This document shows, in pieces, positions 60,988 through 64,000 of a stretch of DNA of 64,000 bases (the first letter of the stretch is position 1; each line of letters begins with the position of its first letter). Under the pieces are notes generated by a model. It made no database searches and was not told where the DNA came from. It was given only the letters and a program-made list of their open reading frames with translations. This DNA comes from Dehalococcoidia bacterium (GTDB lineage Bacteria; Chloroflexota; Dehalococcoidia; GIF9; UBA5629). The DNA lies in NCBI GenBank assembly GCA_003142375.1, contig PLME01000004.1:131060-195059 (forward strand), read 5' to 3'. Both the position numbers and the translations under genes were made by a program.

Positions 60988-61668
60988 TTGAAAAAGTTTG
61001 TTTTTCTTTCTTTATCACTATTATTATTACTGATTCTCATCCCGAGCTGTATAACAGTTCAACCTCAGGCATCAGTGAATACACTACCGGCTGGACAGCC
61101 TTCGGTTATTGGAACCTTTAGCAGCAGTCCATCTACGATCAATCCGGGTGGCACTTCAACTCTGTCATGGAGTGTGACGGGAGCTAACTCCGTAAGTATA
61201 GACCAGGGTATTGGTCTGGTTAATGCTGCTGGTACCAGGACAATCGCGCCGGCTTCAACCACTGTTTATACTATTAGTGCTACCAACTACGCCGGCACAA
61301 TTACCCAATCAGCGGTGACTACGGTCAACGCACCGGCCGCCGGCTCCGTAGTCTATTATAACAATGGCTCTACCTCAATAGACGGTGCAACAAGGGTGCC
61401 AGCGGTTATCACAGAATTCAGCAGTAATCTTAATTCCGATGGCACGTCAACTCTGTCCTGGAATGTGACTGGAGCTGATACTGTGAGTATAGACCAGTAT
61501 ATAGGTATGGTTAATGCTGTGGGGACCAGGATAGTGTCACCTGCCGCATCCACTCTGTATACCCTAACTGCTACTTGGGCAAAGGGGAATTCTACCAACG
61601 ATATTGGGCTTATTACCAGATCAGTTAGCACGGTCCACTCGGGCTCAAATACTCCATGGGTTCAATAA
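60988..61668 (+). CDS. lipoprotein with two Ig-like domains (paralogue 2)
   Basis: Same signal as paralogue 1 (LILIPSCIT) and two domains (TSTLSWSVTGANSVSIDQGIG and TSTLSWNVTGADTVSIDQYIG), each about 75 residues. It ends TPWVQ. TTG 60988 is the start, with TTGGAGGA before it. Upstream DNA matches that of paralogue 1. Confidence 0.75.
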   Translation: MKKFVFLSLSLLLLLILIPSCITVQPQASVNTLPAGQPSVIGTFSSSPSTINPGGTSTLSWSVTGANSVSIDQGIGLVNAAGTRTIAPASTTVYTISATNYAGTITQSAVTTVNAPAAGSVVYYNNGSTSIDGATRVPAVITEFSSNLNSDGTSTLSWNVTGADTVSIDQYIGMVNAVGTRIVSPAASTLYTLTATWAKGNSTNDIGLITRSVSTVHSGSNTPWVQ

Positions 61669-61770
61669 TGCAGTCTCGAGCAAAATCGACTTTACCATAA
61701 CGTGCGGAGGTCTATCTCAACCGAAGTAGATATTCAAACCACCTATGGGTATCATCATAGAAATTGAATA

Positions 61771-61814
61771 TGCTGCCACTGGGGGCTTTAAAGCGGTCTC
61801 CAATGGCGGCAGCA
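61771..61814 (+). terminator. imperfect hairpin downstream of paralogue 2
   Basis: TGCTGCC pairs with GGCAGCA, with a 3-base bulge further in. It is the counterpart of the 60634-60678 hairpin. No T-run follows. Confidence 0.35.
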
Positions 61815-61831
61815 AATAAAGGAGAAATATC

Positions 61832-61996
61832 ATGACAACACAAATTAGGTTGGACAATGGCCAGGAGAGCAAAATACGCAGGAGTCCTCCTGCAATTGAC
61901 GGGCTAAAATTTTCTTGCGCTGGAAAGGGTTGTGTAACAAAGGAGACGTGCGCAAGATGGAATCGTATCTATAAAGAAAAATACCGCAACAATTGA
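61832..61996 (+). CDS. small Cys-containing protein, 54 residues
   Basis: The ATG has AAAGGAGAA before it. The product includes LKFSCAGKGCVTKETCARWN, three Cys residues that could bind a metal. It lies just after the hairpin of paralogue 2. The family is unknown. Confidence 0.45.
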   Translation: MTTQIRLDNGQESKIRRSPPAIDGLKFSCAGKGCVTKETCARWNRIYKEKYRNN

Positions 61997-62039
61997 AGAT
62001 CAAATGTGACAAGGCTTAGCTCGCGGACTTAGGAGCAGT

Positions 62040-62417
62040 CTATTTCTGATTTGGCCGAAACTCATTTTGTGCGCTGGAAATAAGTATGATTGCCGGTATG
62101 CCGCAGGGGAAAAACGTTATTGTGCCGGCAATAGCCCCGGCGAGGGCTAATCCCCAATGCTTTCTCTTCAATGTCAACTCACCAGCTACTATAGCAAAAA
62201 TGCCGATAATGGCAGCCAAGGATGCCCAGCCGGTTTATATGATGCTCATGAGCTGATATATGTTAACGGAAAAACTGGGAAATTCATGCATATCGGCAAA
62301 TTTAGACATGAAGTTCAACCAAATGGTCATGAAATAAGTCCATCCCAGCCAGAACACGCCAAATATTCCGGAGACGATAGAAAGGATTCCCGCTATGCCT
62401 GCCTTATTTTGCATCAT
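62040..62417 (-). pseudogene. membrane protein gene (DUF4064-like) with internal stop codon
   Basis: The frame starts MMQNKAGIAGILSIVSGIFG, with a further helix, and is halted by TAA at 62235-62237. The same frame then goes on as WASLAAIIGIFAIVAGELTL, HWGLALAGAIAGTITFFPCGIP to a stop at 62040. This is clearly the missing end of the protein. A single change would restore 125 residues with about four helices. Confidence 0.7.
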
Positions 62418-62421
62418 TTTA

Positions 62422-62638
62422 CTACTGCTGCATTGTTGCCTGGGACTGTTGAAGTCCTTCAGGGCCAAATACAAATCCCATAATGGTGAAAAATAGCCCT
62501 ACTATGGGTGTAAAATTGGCCTGTCCTTTCATAAGCTGAGCCATTAAGATATAGAAACCACCCATCGCAACATAAAAAATCGAGAACGCCCCTTGAGATG
62601 ATGGTAAGGATCCCGCCTGTTCTGGCATAGCTCGGCAT
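62422..62638 (-). pseudogene. small membrane protein gene with one-base frameshift
   Basis: It starts MPSYARTGGILTIIS in one frame (GGAGGTG before ATG 62638) and goes on as GAFSIFYVAMGGFYILMAQL and FTPIVGLFFTIMGFVFG in the next. One extra A lies in the TCAAGGGG tract near 62593-62596. It is related in sequence style to the pseudogene directly downstream. Confidence 0.65.
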
Positions 62639-62764
62639 AGCCACCTCCACACTATGATTTGAGACGCCGCCCTGGATTCGCCGAAATCTAATAAAAATTA
62701 TAGATGCGAATATTCTATCAGCAATAATGTGCACTGACAATACGCAGCCAACACATTAAAGTCA

Positions 62765-62977
62765 TTACCGATCCTCTGTGTTGCGTGTCCATTTGTCTTT
62801 GCTATCGTCATAAACATATTCGTTAGGATCTTCATCTAATATGGCTCTTATCTCGCCTTCATCCGTGTCCTGTCCGGTATTATCCCGGATCCGGTCCCGT
62901 ATTTGATCTATTGTTAAATACAATTGATCTTCATCCAGTACATCATTTAATGCCTGTATCAAATCGCTCCTGGTCAC
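62765..62977 (-). CDS. small acidic protein
   Basis: The 70-residue protein begins with GTG 62977, with GGAGG 9 bases before it. It has RSDLIQALNDVLDEDQLYLTIDQIRDRIRDNTGQDTDEGEIRAIL, which looks like a helical-bundle or winged-helix element, and an acidic end. The function is unknown. Confidence 0.55.
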   Translation of the reverse strand: MTRSDLIQALNDVLDEDQLYLTIDQIRDRIRDNTGQDTDEGEIRAILDEDPNEYVYDDSKDKWTRNTEDR

Positions 62978-63002
62978 TGTCTTCTACCTCCGAATTTAAG
63001 GG

Positions 63003-63539
63003 CTAAGGGGCAATCCATGTCTCACTGGTAACGGCGGGAATGGAATCACCGACTTTGGATGGTACCATGTGCAGGTTATATGAAATTGCTTGTGAGGAGG
63101 AGTTCTTTATCACATAGCTGAAGCTGGTTACATTCGAAGTGTAGCCCAACCTGGCGCTGCTCTGGGGGGCTGGAATTTGCACAGCAATACCGTTTATATC
63201 CAGCGATACATTATCACTGGGCAAATATTCGAACCAGAAATCTATTGGTTTTTGGGCATTTACCTGGCGTTCTTCTGTGTAGCCGGGTGGCATGCCGATC
63301 GAAAATACGCTGTTAGCCGCAGTGATCGTAACCTGCCGTACTGTGGGGTTATTGGGCTGCACGGGAGATTGGACCTGGGGCGGGGTGGGTGGTTGCGCTA
63401 TCTCCTGCCCGCCCGGTTTTTCTGGCCCCGAATAGACCTTTATATCCCCCTGCAATGGGTTACAGGCAAATCCGGCAATGAGCACTATAGCTGTCAGCAT
63501 GAACGCAGTGAGTGACCGGATAAGCGTTGTTGTCATCAT
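63003..63539 (-). CDS. lipoprotein, function unknown
   Basis: A lipoprotein signal (IAGFACN) is followed by a Pro/Gln-rich linker (residues about 40-65) and a beta-rich domain with VFSIGMPPGYTEERQ. ATG 63539 has AAGGAGA before it. It lies 25 bases upstream of the acidic protein gene, so the two may be an operon. Confidence 0.65.
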   Translation of the reverse strand: MMTTTLIRSLTAFMLTAIVLIAGFACNPLQGDIKVYSGPEKPGGQEIAQPPTPPQVQSPVQPNNPTVRQVTITAANSVFSIGMPPGYTEERQVNAQKPIDFWFEYLPSDNVSLDINGIAVQIPAPQSSARLGYTSNVTSFSYVIKNSSSQAISYNLHMVPSKVGDSIPAVTSETWIAP

Positions 63540-63579
63540 ATTTGTCTCCTTCATCTACCGCAATACTGTGATTGATCCC

Positions 63580-63972
63580 TTACCTACTCTGTTTAAAATG
63601 CTTAAAATACCGTTGTCTTAGTTCCGGATTCCAGTCTCTCGCTTTGAAATCAGGAAGGTAGTTACCTCTACCGGCAGAACCCATCCCTTCCGGCAGTTCA
63701 TCGATCCGGTCATAGACAGATCTGCCATTTGTTGCCCTGTATGCCTCATCCATGTCTTTGAAAATACTGTTAATAGCCCGTAAATGGCTGAGGCCCTCGC
63801 GTATCCGCATGTCATACATTTTGGTAAACAGGGCTTTATGCTCTTTCATGAACCCTTGCCAGCGTAGAGTGGTTAAGTCTAACGGATGTGTCTTCTTTGA
63901 GGTTAGCTCTTCATGTCCGCCATTGTTTTTTCCTTTTTCGGAGTAGGCTTTCGTAACTATATCAATGGCCAT
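63580..63972 (-). CDS. hypothetical protein
   Basis: The 130-residue protein is charged and helical (FMKEHKALFTKMYDMRIREGLSHLRAINSIFKDMDEAYRATNG) and ends in basic residues. No family is recognised. It starts 29 bases from the right edge, and upstream sequence is outside the window. Confidence 0.5.
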   Translation of the reverse strand: MAIDIVTKAYSEKGKNNGGHEELTSKKTHPLDLTTLRWQGFMKEHKALFTKMYDMRIREGLSHLRAINSIFKDMDEAYRATNGRSVYDRIDELPEGMGSAGRGNYLPDFKARDWNPELRQRYFKHFKQSR

Positions 63973-64000
63973 AAACCGGCTAAACCGGTGATCTCGTAAC

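Overview
The window looks like a chromosomal contig from an uncultured anaerobic bacterium, most likely Chloroflexota (Dehalococcoidia-like). I infer this from the mix of group 3b and 3c [NiFe] hydrogenases, ADP-forming acyl-CoA synthetase and CaiB-type CoA transferase genes, many PAS/HD-GYP sensors and many lipoproteins. The taxonomy is inference, not something read directly from a marker gene.

Region 1 (1-22 kb) is a fairly GC-rich backbone. A translation/RNA-modification group (DUF2344 protein end, histidine phosphatase, tilS, Smr) is followed by secreted and hypothetical genes, a flavin split-barrel protein, a metallophosphoesterase, a diphthine-ammonia-ligase-like ATPase, an acyl-CoA synthetase alpha-type protein and rlmB. 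On the minus strand follow a VWA lipoprotein, ECF sigma factor and anti-sigma-like operon, a frameshifted FKBP lipoprotein, an LCMT-type methyltransferase, a GlcD-type FAD oxidase and a PAS/HD-GYP protein. An ABC substrate-binding lipoprotein is on the plus strand.

Region 2 (22-37.3 kb) is a [NiFe]-hydrogenase locus on the minus strand. An ArsR repressor gene precedes a promoter with a palindromic operator candidate, then a group 3c module (mvhD, mvhG, mvhA), a group 3b module (hydB, hydG, hydD, hydA), a strong terminator, and the maturation genes hypF, hypC, hypD, hypE and an endopeptidase. A PD40 lipoprotein gene lies between hypC and hypD, and a CaiB-type gene on the opposite strand lies between hypF and hypC. 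hypA and hypB are not in the window.

Region 3 (37.7-59 kb) is AT-rich and mosaic, and starts at an intact tRNA(CAU). The 3' half of this tRNA recurs as a 46-bp repeat at 46343 and 48077 and as a shorter copy at 38878. One intact tyrosine recombinase gene is present, and the 3' end of related recombinase genes recurs at five further places, always in the same orientation. Between these scars lie small membrane proteins, lipoproteins, a DnaQ-exonuclease/BRCT protein, a DUF1254 protein, a universal stress protein, a 1532-residue hybrid kinase with response regulator, catalase, a methyltransferase and an orphan LytS-type 5TM protein. I read this as a tRNA-anchored island built by repeated integration of related elements. 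It is the most interesting system in the window.

Region 4 (59-64 kb) holds a GNAT acetyltransferase, a tandemly duplicated lipoprotein unit with decayed pieces, two small membrane genes that are both broken, and small hypothetical or lipoprotein genes.
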